Source: an uncultured Prevotella sp. (GTDB taxonomy: Bacteria > Bacteroidota > Bacteroidia > Bacteroidales > Bacteroidaceae). Taken from it: a stretch of DNA of 32,389 bases. Positions 1-7,860 of this stretch are shown piece after piece. The translations under genes and the position numbers were made by a program. Where the stretch lies: NCBI GenBank assembly GCA_900317405.1, contig ONGP01000046.1, positions 1-32,389 on the forward strand, written 5' to 3'. Under the pieces are notes generated by a model. It worked only from the letters and a program-made list of their open reading frames with translations, ran no database searches and was not told the origin of the DNA. Every line of letters starts with the position of its first letter. The first letter of the stretch is position 1.

Positions 1-473
1 TCTATCGCTCTAACAACGACCTGCCCGACTTCCTTGACTATTCTATGAAGAACCGCACCTATCGTTACTTCACAGGTGTTCCCCAGTATGCATTCGGCTA
101 TGGACTCAGCTATACCACTTTTGCGATTGGCGATGCTAAGATCTCTGCCAAGAAGATGAAGAAGAACGGTAAGGTCAATCTCACTATCCCTGTTACCAAT
201 ACCGGTAAGCGCGAGGGTACAGAGACTGTTCAGGTATACGTGAAGCGTCTCGACGATGCTGGCGCACCTATCAAGGCTCTGAAGGGATTCCAGAAGCTGA
301 ACCTGAAGGCTGGCGAGACACAGAAGGCCACCATCACACTGGATGGTGAGGCATTCGAATACTACGACGAGATGATTGACGAACTGGCAACTAAGTCAGG
401 TCGCTATCAGATACTCTATGGAACCTCGTCGATGGACAAGGACCTGAAGTCATTCGGTTTTGTAGTGAAATAA
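1..473 (+). CDS. Beta-glucosidase-type GH3 glycosidase, C-terminal part (5' truncated)
   Basis: The frame is open from the window edge (first full codon at base 3) to a TAA at 471-473, so only about the last 156 residues are present. The segment reads YRSNNDLPDF, then MKNRTYRYFTG and YAFGYGLSYTTF, the usual GH3 junction just before the fibronectin type III-like domain. The rest is that domain, with VTNTGKREGTETVQVYV and a final YQILYGTSS strand region. Bacteroidetes GH3 enzymes of this layout are usually secreted exo-acting beta-glucosidases or beta-xylosidases. The catalytic domains lie outside the window, so substrate cannot be judged. The gene converges on nadK with no bases between the two stop codons. 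Confidence 0.88.
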   Translation, partial: YRSNNDLPDFLDYSMKNRTYRYFTGVPQYAFGYGLSYTTFAIGDAKISAKKMKKNGKVNLTIPVTNTGKREGTETVQVYVKRLDDAGAPIKALKGFQKLNLKAGETQKATITLDGEAFEYYDEMIDELATKSGRYQILYGTSSMDKDLKSFGFVVK

Positions 474-1358
474 TTAACGGGTATCAGCACCCCACATCAT
501 TTTCTCACGTAGGGTGTTGAAGTAGCGATGATCTGATCGCTTAACAACCTTGATATCATAGGGGGCACGACGGAGCACAATCTTCGTGCCCTCTTTGCAT
601 TTCTCCGATCGTCCGTCGATAGCCACAAGGAAGTTGTGCGAACGGCTCTCCACATCCAGTTCGATAACTGATGAATCGGCCAGTACTATCGGTCGCACGT
701 TAAGCGAATGCGGAGCAACGGCAGTCATCGAGAAAACCTTAGTGCCTGGCACGATGATTGGTCCGCCATTTGATAGTGAATAAGCAGTAGAACCTGTAGG
801 CGTAGACACAACCAGTCCGTCAGCCTGATAGGTATTAAGATATGTTCCGTTCACACTGGCACGTATCGATATCATCGATGCAGTATCGCGTTTCAGTATG
901 GCTACATCGTTCAGTGCAAAACTAAAGTCGCCAAGTGGAGCACCGTCGGCCTCAATCTGTATCAGCGCACGACTCTCCACTGCATAATCATCATTATACA
1001 GTGCTTTCAGACAGTGCTCTATATCGTCAGGATTGATGTCGGCAAGGAAACCTAGTCGGCCCATATTTACACCTAGTATGGGGATGTTCTTGTTGCCCAC
1101 ACGACTCGCTGCTTTAAGGAATGTGCCATCGCCACCCATCGATATCACGAAATCAGCCTCAAAGTCGTCATCCGAGAAAACCTTGGTAGCCTTCACGTCC
1201 AGACGCTGATGATCCTTCAGGAAGTAATAGTACTCCATGTCTACATACAGCTCCGCGCCATAGTTGGCAATCGTAGATAGCACCTTCTGTATGCTGGCCG
1301 ATTTCTTAGCCTGATAAATATTGCCCAACAGAGCAAACCTTAGTTTACGATGTTCCAT
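474..1358 (-). CDS. nadK: NAD kinase
   Basis: Cytoplasmic enzyme phosphorylating NAD to NADP. About 294 residues. The diagnostic GGDGTFL motif is present, followed by NMGRLGFLADI, the NDVAI stretch and STPTGSTAYSLSNGGPII, which together mark the ATP-NAD kinase fold. The start is set at the ATG at 1356-1358. A longer reading from a TTG at 1377-1379 is rejected because that TTG lies inside the -7 promoter box (1376-1384). The transcript would start roughly ten bases before the ATG. It faces the GH3 gene tail to tail and is divergent from the ABC operon. Function is certain from motifs; the start is likely. Confidence 0.96.
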   Translation of the reverse strand: MEHRKLRFALLGNIYQAKKSASIQKVLSTIANYGAELYVDMEYYYFLKDHQRLDVKATKVFSDDDFEADFVISMGGDGTFLKAASRVGNKNIPILGVNMGRLGFLADINPDDIEHCLKALYNDDYAVESRALIQIEADGAPLGDFSFALNDVAILKRDTASMISIRASVNGTYLNTYQADGLVVSTPTGSTAYSLSNGGPIIVPGTKVFSMTAVAPHSLNVRPIVLADSSVIELDVESRSHNFLVAIDGRSEKCKEGTKIVLRRAPYDIKVVKRSDHRYFNTLREKMMWGADTR

Positions 1359-1375
1359 TCTTACTGCTTTTGGGT

Positions 1376-1407
1376 GCAAAGATATGTATTATTTTGGATA
1401 AACGCAA
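1376..1407 (-). promoter_or_regulatory. nadK promoter (Bacteroidetes type)
   Basis: On the minus strand TATCTTTGC (1376-1384) matches the -7 consensus TAnnTTTGC. A TTG about 20 bases upstream could serve as the -33 element. The ATG of nadK lies 17 bases downstream of the box. Confidence 0.75.
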
Positions 1408-1498
1408 GAAAAACAGCAGAAAATCATTTATAAGTTATGTACGCGCGAGGGTGGGTGGTTAAAGTGTGTTAAGAATTTGAAGATTTTCGCATAAAAGC

Positions 1499-1530
1499 TT
1501 GGAGCGTATTGATAATTATTCTACTTTTGC
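1499..1530 (+). promoter_or_regulatory. Promoter of the efflux operon
   Basis: TACTTTTGC at 1522-1530 matches the Bacteroidetes -7 box. A TTG at 1499-1501 lies 20 bases upstream. The expected transcription start falls inside the palindrome at 1531-1554. Confidence 0.75.
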
Positions 1531-1554
1531 AGTGTACTATTAAAGTGGTACACT
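1531..1554 (+). promoter_or_regulatory. Palindromic operator candidate for the GntR/YtrA regulator
   Basis: AGTGTAC (1531-1537) and GTACACT (1548-1554) form a perfect 7-bp inverted repeat with a 10-base spacer. It starts directly after the -7 box, over the expected transcription start. YtrA-type GntR repressors usually autoregulate their own operons through such palindromes, and one is encoded at 4181-4543 in this operon. The link is inferred from position and symmetry. Confidence 0.65.
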
Positions 1555-1572
1555 ATAACACGAATTCAAATA

Positions 1573-1602
1573 CATTAAAGATTAAAGATTAAACATTAAA
1601 AA
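1573..1602 (+). repeat. Short tandem ATTAAAG/ATTAAAC leader repeat
   Basis: Imperfect tandem copies of a heptamer of the form ATTAAAG, ATTAAAG, ATTAAAC lie in the leader just before the first ABC ATPase start. A very similar run occurs at about 7820-7848 before the MacA-like gene. A/T-rich leaders of this sort replace Shine-Dalgarno sites in many Bacteroidetes genes. Confidence 0.6.
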
Positions 1603-1613
1603 ACTATATCATT

Positions 1614-2429
1614 ATGATCGAAGTAAACAACATCAGTTTTAAGTATGCCGGAGGTAAGAATCTGGTATTCGATGATTTCAGCCTGGAGCTGAAGCAGGAT
1701 AATATTTATGGTCTGTTGGGTAAGAACGGTACTGGTAAGAGCACACTGCTCTATTTGATAGCTGGCCTGCTGCGCCCAAAGAAGGGTAGCGTAAGCTTTG
1801 ATGGCATAGAGACCAAGCTGCGCAAGCCTGAGACTCTGCAGGATATATTCATAGTGCCAGAGGAGTTCGACTTGCCTGCAATGTCGCTGGATGAATACGT
1901 TAAAATCAATCGCCCATTCTATCCATTGTTCAGCACTACTGTGCTTGAGGGCTGCCTGAAGGATTTTGAACTGACCACCGACCTGAAACTGAACGCCCTC
2001 TCGATGGGACAGAAGAAGAAGGTGTTTATGGCATTTGCACTGGCAACCAACACCAAGGTGCTGCTGATGGACGAGCCTACCAACGGACTGGATATCCCAT
2101 CGAAGAGTCAGTTCCGCAAGGTGGTAACACAGTATATGACTGGCGACCGCACTCTGATAATCTCTACCCATCAGGTGCACGATGTAGAATCGCTGTTGGA
2201 CCATATCCTGATACTGAGCCCACAGAAACTGCTTCTGAATGCAAGTGTAGCTGATATTCAGGATAAGTACACATTCGAGTATCGCACACCTGCCGAGATG
2301 GACGATGTACTCTATGCCGAGCCTTCGCTTCAGGGTAATGCCGTAATAGCTCCTCGCCATGAGGATAGTCCTGAGACCCAGGTTAATCTGGAACTGCTGT
2401 TTAATGCTGTAAACGAGGGTAGGATTTAG
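1614..2429 (+). CDS. ABC transporter ATP-binding protein (YtrB-like)
   Basis: Cytoplasmic ATPase subunit of an ABC exporter, 271 residues. Walker A is GKNGTGKS (36-43), the signature is LSMGQ (129-133), Walker B is VLLMDEP (149-155) and the switch histidine is H186 in ISTHQ. The signature deviates from LSGGQ, as often seen in drug and lantibiotic-type exporters. The two following membrane proteins are its likely partners, and a YtrA-type regulator follows them, an arrangement resembling the ytr operon of Firmicutes. It is the first gene of a nine-gene unit, downstream of a promoter and a palindrome. Substrate unknown; cell-envelope-active compounds are plausible by analogy. Confidence 0.9.
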   Translation: MIEVNNISFKYAGGKNLVFDDFSLELKQDNIYGLLGKNGTGKSTLLYLIAGLLRPKKGSVSFDGIETKLRKPETLQDIFIVPEEFDLPAMSLDEYVKINRPFYPLFSTTVLEGCLKDFELTTDLKLNALSMGQKKKVFMAFALATNTKVLLMDEPTNGLDIPSKSQFRKVVTQYMTGDRTLIISTHQVHDVESLLDHILILSPQKLLLNASVADIQDKYTFEYRTPAEMDDVLYAEPSLQGNAVIAPRHEDSPETQVNLELLFNAVNEGRI

Positions 2430-2460
2430 ATAATAAGAACATAAGAGACATAGTTTTGTT

Positions 2461-3240
2461 ATGATACAGTTCAATTTAAATAGATTCGGCAAGCTGGCCA
2501 AGTGGTCGTTAAGGAATGATCGCAGCTACTACGTCAAGTCTTTCCTGCAGTTTTTTGTTATCACGACATTGATATTTCTGGCGTTTACCACACATTTCTT
2601 AAATGTTAGTAATGGGTATGCACCATGTGCAGTGGCAGTGATAGCTACAATTGTTACTATGCCGATAATGGGGCCGTCGATGATGTTCTACAGTATGAAG
2701 AACAAGCATGACAAGCAGGCTCTGTTGATGCTGCCAGCATCCAACTTCGAGAAGTATCTGATGCGCTACTCTACCTGGTTGATACTATTGCCGATATACA
2801 CTGTGGCACTTTTGGGGGCCGACTTGATACAGTATCTGGTAAATATAATGATGAACCATGAATATACCACATTTGTGATGAGTTTCATTGTAGACAAACT
2901 CTCTAATGCACATATGTCGGACGAATGGGTGCCTAAGGCAACTTGGCATGCAATAATAGTTTTGGCTTTGGCAACGCATTCTTTCTATGCACTGGGTGGA
3001 ACCTTCTTCCGTTCGCACAAGTATGCTTGGGTATACACCTCTGTTGCATTTGTGGTGTTGGGTATGCTGTCGATATGGTTAACTCCAGAGAGTGGAAAAA
3101 TGGAAAACAATAGCCAGCCATCTACATTGGAGTATGTGATTTGGGATAGTATCTCTGCAATATGGATGATATTTAATTTCTGGTTGTCGTACCGTTGCTT
3201 CTGTCGCACTCAGAATATTGGTAAATTTATAAACCTGTGA
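2461..3240 (+). CDS. Integral membrane protein, ABC-2-like permease candidate
   Basis: 259 residues with about six hydrophobic segments (near 27-46, 57-80, 103-128, 162-182, 188-207 and 228-245). It begins 31 bases after the ABC ATPase. It resembles the next gene: both start with an NRFGK motif, and both carry a loop of the type ALLMLPASNFEKYL / SFMMLPSTNAEKYL after the second helix. They therefore look like duplicated permease halves working with the upstream ATPase. No precise family name can be given from sequence alone. Confidence 0.8.
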   Translation: MIQFNLNRFGKLAKWSLRNDRSYYVKSFLQFFVITTLIFLAFTTHFLNVSNGYAPCAVAVIATIVTMPIMGPSMMFYSMKNKHDKQALLMLPASNFEKYLMRYSTWLILLPIYTVALLGADLIQYLVNIMMNHEYTTFVMSFIVDKLSNAHMSDEWVPKATWHAIIVLALATHSFYALGGTFFRSHKYAWVYTSVAFVVLGMLSIWLTPESGKMENNSQPSTLEYVIWDSISAIWMIFNFWLSYRCFCRTQNIGKFINL

Positions 3241-3276
3241 AGAATTGAAGGATTGTAAAATTGAAGAATAGAAGTT

Positions 3277-4197
3277 ATGAATAGTTTTAGCATAAATAGA
3301 TTCGGAAAGACCTTGCGCTATGTGCTGAGCACAAACTACCGTTCGCTGCTGATGTGGACGATAGGAGCAGCGCTGGTGGTGTTTATGTGCGAGGTTTTTT
3401 GGAAATTCAGCACTCATAACGAAAGTCCATACGACATGTTGAAAGATTTTGGAGACATGGGAATGGTACTCTTTATAGTAGCAAGTGTGGTGCTGATAAG
3501 CACGGTAGTTGCCGGTATCAACAATAAGCGCAAGCGCGAGTCGTTCATGATGTTGCCATCAACTAATGCAGAGAAATATCTCTCGCTGATAGTCTACTCT
3601 ACAGTGATTTGCATTATCTGCGTGTTCCTGGCAATGGTTCTCGGCGATACGCTCCGTATGGCTTTTCTCTGGGGTAGAGATCTGATGGGTTTCGGCCCAC
3701 GATATGAGGGTGAGGCTGTATCGGTATTTGTGCCTGATAACGGGTGGAACGGAAGCTATGCAAATTGTTGGGTGCGTTGGTACGATTCAGCTCTTCCTGT
3801 GTTCTTGTACAATTTCTTTCCTGATTATGGATTCTCTTCGTGGTATGCTATAATGCGATGGGCTTTCTTCTTGGCATCTTTGTTGTGGGTACACTCGCTA
3901 TATACACTTGGCGGCACATTGCTTCGCAAATATGCATTTGTGGCTTCGAGTGTGGTGTTCATTCTCCTCTTGGTTGGGTTTGTTAAGTCTATGAACTATT
4001 TCGAGCTGTACACGTTCCGTTCTGAATGGATAGATGCTGCAGGCAATTATTACAAGCACATGATTAGTCCTCTGGTATATGTGTACTGCATAGCACTGCC
4101 ATTACTCTCAATTGCTAACTACTGGATATCGTTCCGTATCTTCAAAGGATTTGAATTAATAACTAATAAGTGGATAAATTATGACTTTCACAAATGA
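3277..4197 (+). CDS. Integral membrane protein, paralogous ABC-2-like permease candidate
   Basis: 306 residues with about six hydrophobic helices (near 22-40, 61-80, 105-125, 180-210, 217-237 and 264-285). It shares with the preceding gene the NRFGK start and the MMLPSTNAEKYL loop, pointing to an ancient tandem duplication. It has a longer extracytoplasmic stretch rich in W, Y and G between about residues 130 and 175. Its last 17 bases overlap the start of the GntR gene in another frame, suggesting translational coupling. Function as transport partner of the 1614-2429 ATPase is inferred from context. Confidence 0.8.
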   Translation: MNSFSINRFGKTLRYVLSTNYRSLLMWTIGAALVVFMCEVFWKFSTHNESPYDMLKDFGDMGMVLFIVASVVLISTVVAGINNKRKRESFMMLPSTNAEKYLSLIVYSTVICIICVFLAMVLGDTLRMAFLWGRDLMGFGPRYEGEAVSVFVPDNGWNGSYANCWVRWYDSALPVFLYNFFPDYGFSSWYAIMRWAFFLASLLWVHSLYTLGGTLLRKYAFVASSVVFILLLVGFVKSMNYFELYTFRSEWIDAAGNYYKHMISPLVYVYCIALPLLSIANYWISFRIFKGFELITNKWINYDFHK

Positions 4198-4543
4198 TAA
4201 ACCGATCTACATCCAGATGTCAGACCGTCTGTGCGACGAGATTCTGTCGGGTGTATACAAAGACGACGATCGCATACCGTCAGTGCGCGAATATGCCGTG
4301 CTGCTCGAGGTGAACACTAATACCGCAGTGAAAGCCTACGAACAGTTGGCTCGCGAGGAGATCATCTACAACAAGCGTGGACTGGGCTACTTTGTTACTC
4401 CAGGAGCCAAGAAGCAAATACTGAAGGCTCGCAAGCGGGAGTTTATGAAGGAGCGACTGCCAGAGCTGTTCCGACAAATGCAACTGCTGGGTATTACGTT
4501 AAAGGATGTTAAAAACGAATATAATGCAACTTTCGGCGAGTAA
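4181..4543 (+). CDS. GntR-family transcriptional regulator, YtrA subfamily
   Basis: 120 residues, the typical length of YtrA-type regulators: an N-terminal winged helix (about 8-75) followed by a short helical dimerisation tail rather than a large effector domain. Seen are YIQMSDRLCDEILSGVY, RIPSVREYAVLLEVNTNTA (the recognition helix region) and GLGYFVTPGAKK. It overlaps the upstream permease by 17 bases and lies 41 bases before the MacB-type ATPase. Such proteins usually repress the ABC operon that encodes them; the palindrome at 1531-1554 is the obvious candidate site. Confidence 0.93.
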   Translation: MTFTNDKPIYIQMSDRLCDEILSGVYKDDDRIPSVREYAVLLEVNTNTAVKAYEQLAREEIIYNKRGLGYFVTPGAKKQILKARKREFMKERLPELFRQMQLLGITLKDVKNEYNATFGE

Positions 4544-4584
4544 CGATCGTCTAACAATCAGAAACTATGGTAATAATTTGATTT

Positions 4585-5304
4585 ATGATACATTTACAAG
4601 ACATCAACAAAACCTATCAAGGTGCCCAGCCGCTCCATGTGCTTAAGGGTATCTCGCTCGACATAGCAAAAGGTGAGTTCGTAAGCATCATGGGAGCATC
4701 GGGCTCGGGTAAATCAACACTGCTGAACATACTAGGTATACTGGACAACTACGACTCAGGGACCTACGAGCTGGCTGGAGTACCCATCTGGAACCTCAGC
4801 GAGACCAAGGCTGCCGAGTATCGCAACAAGATGATAGGTTTTATTTTCCAATCGTTTAATCTCATCTCTTTCAAGACCGCCGTGGAAAACGTTGAGTTGC
4901 CATTATTCTATCAGGGGGTGTCCAGAAAGAAGCGCCACCAGATGGCGATGGAATATCTGGATAAGTTGGGTTTGGCCGACTGGGCCGAGCACTACCCCAA
5001 TGAACTGTCGGGAGGACAGAAGCAACGCGTGGCAATAGCCAGAGCACTCATCACCCGTCCACAGATTATCCTGGCCGATGAGCCCACAGGAGCCCTCGAC
5101 TCGAAGACATCTGTGGAGGTGATGCAGCTGCTGAAGAAGCTGAACCAGGAGGATGGCATGACCATTGTGGTGGTAACTCACGAGAGCGGTGTGGCTAACG
5201 AGACTAATAAGATAGTACATATCAAAGATGGTGTCATCGGCAATATCGAGGAAAACCTGAACCACGATGCAAGTCCATTCGGTATTAACGGCATGATGAA
5301 GTAA
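4585..5304 (+). CDS. MacB/LolD-type ABC transporter ATP-binding protein
   Basis: 239 residues. Walker A GASGSGKS (37-44), Q-loop FQSFN (Q89), signature LSGGQ (141-145), Walker B IILADEP (161-167) and H199 in VVVTHE are all intact. The sequence around LADEPTGALD is characteristic of the MacB/LolD/FtsE branch, whose permeases are FtsX-like and drive mechanotransmission rather than classical transport. The two permeases that follow, with an adaptor and an outer-membrane channel, complete a tripartite machine. A four-codon reading frame starting at 4566 in the leader has no support as a gene. Confidence 0.95.
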   Translation: MIHLQDINKTYQGAQPLHVLKGISLDIAKGEFVSIMGASGSGKSTLLNILGILDNYDSGTYELAGVPIWNLSETKAAEYRNKMIGFIFQSFNLISFKTAVENVELPLFYQGVSRKKRHQMAMEYLDKLGLADWAEHYPNELSGGQKQRVAIARALITRPQIILADEPTGALDSKTSVEVMQLLKKLNQEDGMTIVVVTHESGVANETNKIVHIKDGVIGNIEENLNHDASPFGINGMMK

Positions 5305-5314
5305 TAGTGAGACT

Positions 5315-6571
5315 ATGCACGATATAATAACTGAAATATGGCAGACGGCACGGCGCAATAAGCTGCGTACTACGCTCACAGGATTTGCTGTGGCGTGGGG
5401 CATCTTTATGATCATCGTATTGCTGGGTGCTGGTAACGGACTCATCAATGCCACGATGAAGATGAATGGCGACTTCCTGACCAACTCGATGGAAGTGGAT
5501 GGAGGTTGGACATCGATGCCTTATAAAGGTCTGAAGGAAGGGCGCGACATACGGTTGAACGTAAAGGATCTGGAAGCCACTCAGACTGAGTTTTCTGAGA
5601 ATATTGATGAGGTGGGAGCCAACTATTTCACCAGTGGCACTGCCAGCTATGGCGAAAATTACATGAATATTAGTATAGCAGGTGTGCATCCTATTCATAC
5701 CAAGATCGTCAAAGAGCACATGCTATGCGGCCGATTCATCAACGATATCGACCTGAAGGAACGCCGTAAGGTGATTGTGCTCAACTCTAACCAGGCAAAG
5801 GAACTGGAGCCTAAGGACTATAAGACATTGTTGGGTAAGTTTATAAAGGTGGGCGATATCTCGTTCAAGGTTGTTGGCATCTACAAGAGTCGAGGCGAGG
5901 GTAATAGCAGAGCCTATTCTTCTTACACTGCTATCAAAAGTATCTATGGTGCCAATACGCCCAGTCTGGGCAGCATCGAGTTCACGTTCAAGGGATTGAC
6001 CTCTGAGGATGCCAACGAGGCCTTTGAGAAGAACTATCGTCGCAGACTGAATGGTTTGCACCAGGTTCACCCTATGGATGATCGGGCCATCTGGATATGG
6101 AATAACTATGCTCAAAGTCTGCAGATGGAGAAAGGAATAGAAATCATCCATACTTTCCTTTGGGTCATCGGACTCTTCACGCTGCTCTCTGGTATCGTAG
6201 GTGTAAGCAATATCATGCTTATCACCGTGAAGGAGCGCACTCACGAGTTTGGTATCCGTAAAGCCATTGGCGCAAAGCCTTGGAACATACTGCGACTGAT
6301 TATTATCGAGAGTGTTATTATCACTACCATCTTTGGCTACGTGGGTATGCTGTGTGGTGTGTTTGCTAATGAGTATATGGATGCCACACTGGGACACGAG
6401 GTTACCGATCTGGGTGTTGAGAAGATAACCCTGTTTGTTGACCCCACCGTGGGACTGGATGTTTGTATCGAGGCCACACTGGTGATGGTGATTGCAGGTA
6501 CTATCGCAGGACTCATCCCTGCCTATAAAGCAAGTAGAATTCGCCCTATCGAGGCATTAAGAGCTGACTGA
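5315..6571 (+). CDS. MacB-like ABC permease (FtsX family), first copy
   Basis: 418 residues. One helix at about 21-39, a large periplasmic MacB-type domain (about 45-275), then three helices near 279-304, 327-351 and 383-403. Between the second and third helices is VKERTHEFGIRKAIGAKPW, the cytoplasmic coupling region typical of FtsX/MacB permeases, and the C terminus is RIRPIEALRAD. Unlike canonical MacB there is no fused ATPase; that is supplied by 4585-5304. It is followed after two bases by a second permease, so the pair may form a heterodimer. Confidence 0.94.
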   Translation: MHDIITEIWQTARRNKLRTTLTGFAVAWGIFMIIVLLGAGNGLINATMKMNGDFLTNSMEVDGGWTSMPYKGLKEGRDIRLNVKDLEATQTEFSENIDEVGANYFTSGTASYGENYMNISIAGVHPIHTKIVKEHMLCGRFINDIDLKERRKVIVLNSNQAKELEPKDYKTLLGKFIKVGDISFKVVGIYKSRGEGNSRAYSSYTAIKSIYGANTPSLGSIEFTFKGLTSEDANEAFEKNYRRRLNGLHQVHPMDDRAIWIWNNYAQSLQMEKGIEIIHTFLWVIGLFTLLSGIVGVSNIMLITVKERTHEFGIRKAIGAKPWNILRLIIIESVIITTIFGYVGMLCGVFANEYMDATLGHEVTDLGVEKITLFVDPTVGLDVCIEATLVMVIAGTIAGLIPAYKASRIRPIEALRAD

Positions 6572-6573
6572 TT

Positions 6574-7818
6574 ATGAGAATAGATATTGATTCATACAGA
6601 GAAATCATCGACACGCTGACGCGAAACAAATCGCGTTCGTTCCTCACTGGTTTCGGTGTGTTCTGGGGCGTGTTTATGCTTGTTGCCCTGATGGGAGGCG
6701 GACAAGGCATGAAGGAGAAACTGTACAGCAATTTCGAAGGCTTTGCGCAGAATACCGTGATTGTTGGTGCCGATCAGACCTCTAAACCCTATAAGGGCTT
6801 CCTTAAAGGGCGTAGATGGTATATGGATTATAAGGATGTGGAACGCCTGAAACAGCAAATCCCTGAGTTGGAAGCTGTGGCTCCTATCCTGATGGGACGT
6901 GGTTCGACGGCTTATTATGGCGACCAGAAGACCACACCTAACATGCAGGGTGCCGTGCCTGAGATGGTGAAAATCATCGCACCAAAGATGTACTATGGTC
7001 GTTTTATTAACGAGATGGACATACAGGAACAGCGCAAGGTGTGTGTGATTGGTAAGAAAATCTACAAAGACCTGTTTAAGGAAGGAGGTGATCCATGTGG
7101 AAAGAAAATACGTGTGGATTCTACCTATTACGAGGTTGTGGGCGTAGATTATAGTGCAGGTGGTATTACTATTGGTGGTCGCTCTGAAGAGAGAGTCACC
7201 ATCCCCATCACGATGATGAAGGCAGCCTTTAATCGTGGTAATGCTGTTGATGTCATTGCTGCTATTGGTCGTCCAGGTGTGCTGATGAGCAATATAACCC
7301 CACGCATTCGTGAGACTGTGGCCAGAGCTCACTATATCGACCCAACAGACGAACAAGGTGTGTTTGTATTTAATACCGAGCTGATGTTCCAGGTGATAAA
7401 TAATCTGTTTAAGGGTGTGAACGTACTCATCTGGTTGGTTGGTCTTGGAACCTTGTTTGCTGGAGCCATTGGTGTTTCAAACATTATGATGGTGACAGTG
7501 AAGGAGCGCACCACTGAGATAGGTATACGTAGAGCAATAGGTGCCACACCAAAGATGATACTTTCGCAGATAATCTCAGAGAGCATAGTGCTGACACTGG
7601 TGGCAGGTATGAGTGGAATACTCTTTGCAGTGATGATACTGCAGATGCTTGAATTGGCCAATACTGAGGACGGTATAATAGAGACCCACTTCCAGGTGGG
7701 ATTCTGGACAGCAATATTCTGTGCCGCAGTGGTAAGTACGCTGGGTCTGCTGGCAGGATTAGCCCCAGCAGCCAGAGCAATGAGTATTAAGCCTGTAGAC
7801 GCTATGCGAGACGAGTAA
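6574..7818 (+). CDS. MacB-like ABC permease (FtsX family), second copy
   Basis: 414 residues with the same plan as its neighbour: a helix near 22-42, a periplasmic domain, and three C-terminal helices at about 277-300, 322-347 and 377-398. The coupling motif reads VKERTTEIGIRRAIGATPK and the C terminus MSIKPVDAMRDE. The similarity to 5315-6571 is obvious but diverged, so this is an old duplication kept as a pair. It lies two bases after the first permease. Likely role: half of a heterodimeric MacB-type exporter. Confidence 0.94.
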   Translation: MRIDIDSYREIIDTLTRNKSRSFLTGFGVFWGVFMLVALMGGGQGMKEKLYSNFEGFAQNTVIVGADQTSKPYKGFLKGRRWYMDYKDVERLKQQIPELEAVAPILMGRGSTAYYGDQKTTPNMQGAVPEMVKIIAPKMYYGRFINEMDIQEQRKVCVIGKKIYKDLFKEGGDPCGKKIRVDSTYYEVVGVDYSAGGITIGGRSEERVTIPITMMKAAFNRGNAVDVIAAIGRPGVLMSNITPRIRETVARAHYIDPTDEQGVFVFNTELMFQVINNLFKGVNVLIWLVGLGTLFAGAIGVSNIMMVTVKERTTEIGIRRAIGATPKMILSQIISESIVLTLVAGMSGILFAVMILQMLELANTEDGIIETHFQVGFWTAIFCAAVVSTLGLLAGLAPAARAMSIKPVDAMRDE

Positions 7819-7819
7819 T

Positions 7820-7848
7820 ACATTAAACATTAAGGATTAAACATTAAA
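7820..7848 (+). repeat. ATTAAAC-type leader repeat
   Basis: Tandem imperfect copies of ATTAAAC / ATTAAGG precede the MacA-like start, echoing the run at 1573-1602 in the same operon. Confidence 0.55.
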
Positions 7849-7860
7849 AAAATAAAGCAT

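Noticed and set aside
535-552. Inverted repeat GCGAT...ATCGC near the nadK end as a terminator
   Set aside because: Short stem, no T-run, inside nadK coding sequence.
1573-1602. Short repeats as a CRISPR-like array
   Set aside because: The units are seven bases long with no spacers; they are simple A/T-rich repeats.
1596-2501. 301-residue reading frame antisense to the first ABC ATPase
   Set aside because: It is an overlap shadow with low-complexity L/Q/H/C-rich sequence and no start context; the plus-strand ATPase has all its motifs.
4566-4580. Tiny upstream ORF before the MacB ATPase (Met-Val-Ile-Ile-stop)
   Set aside because: Four codons with no sign of attenuation structure; likely chance.
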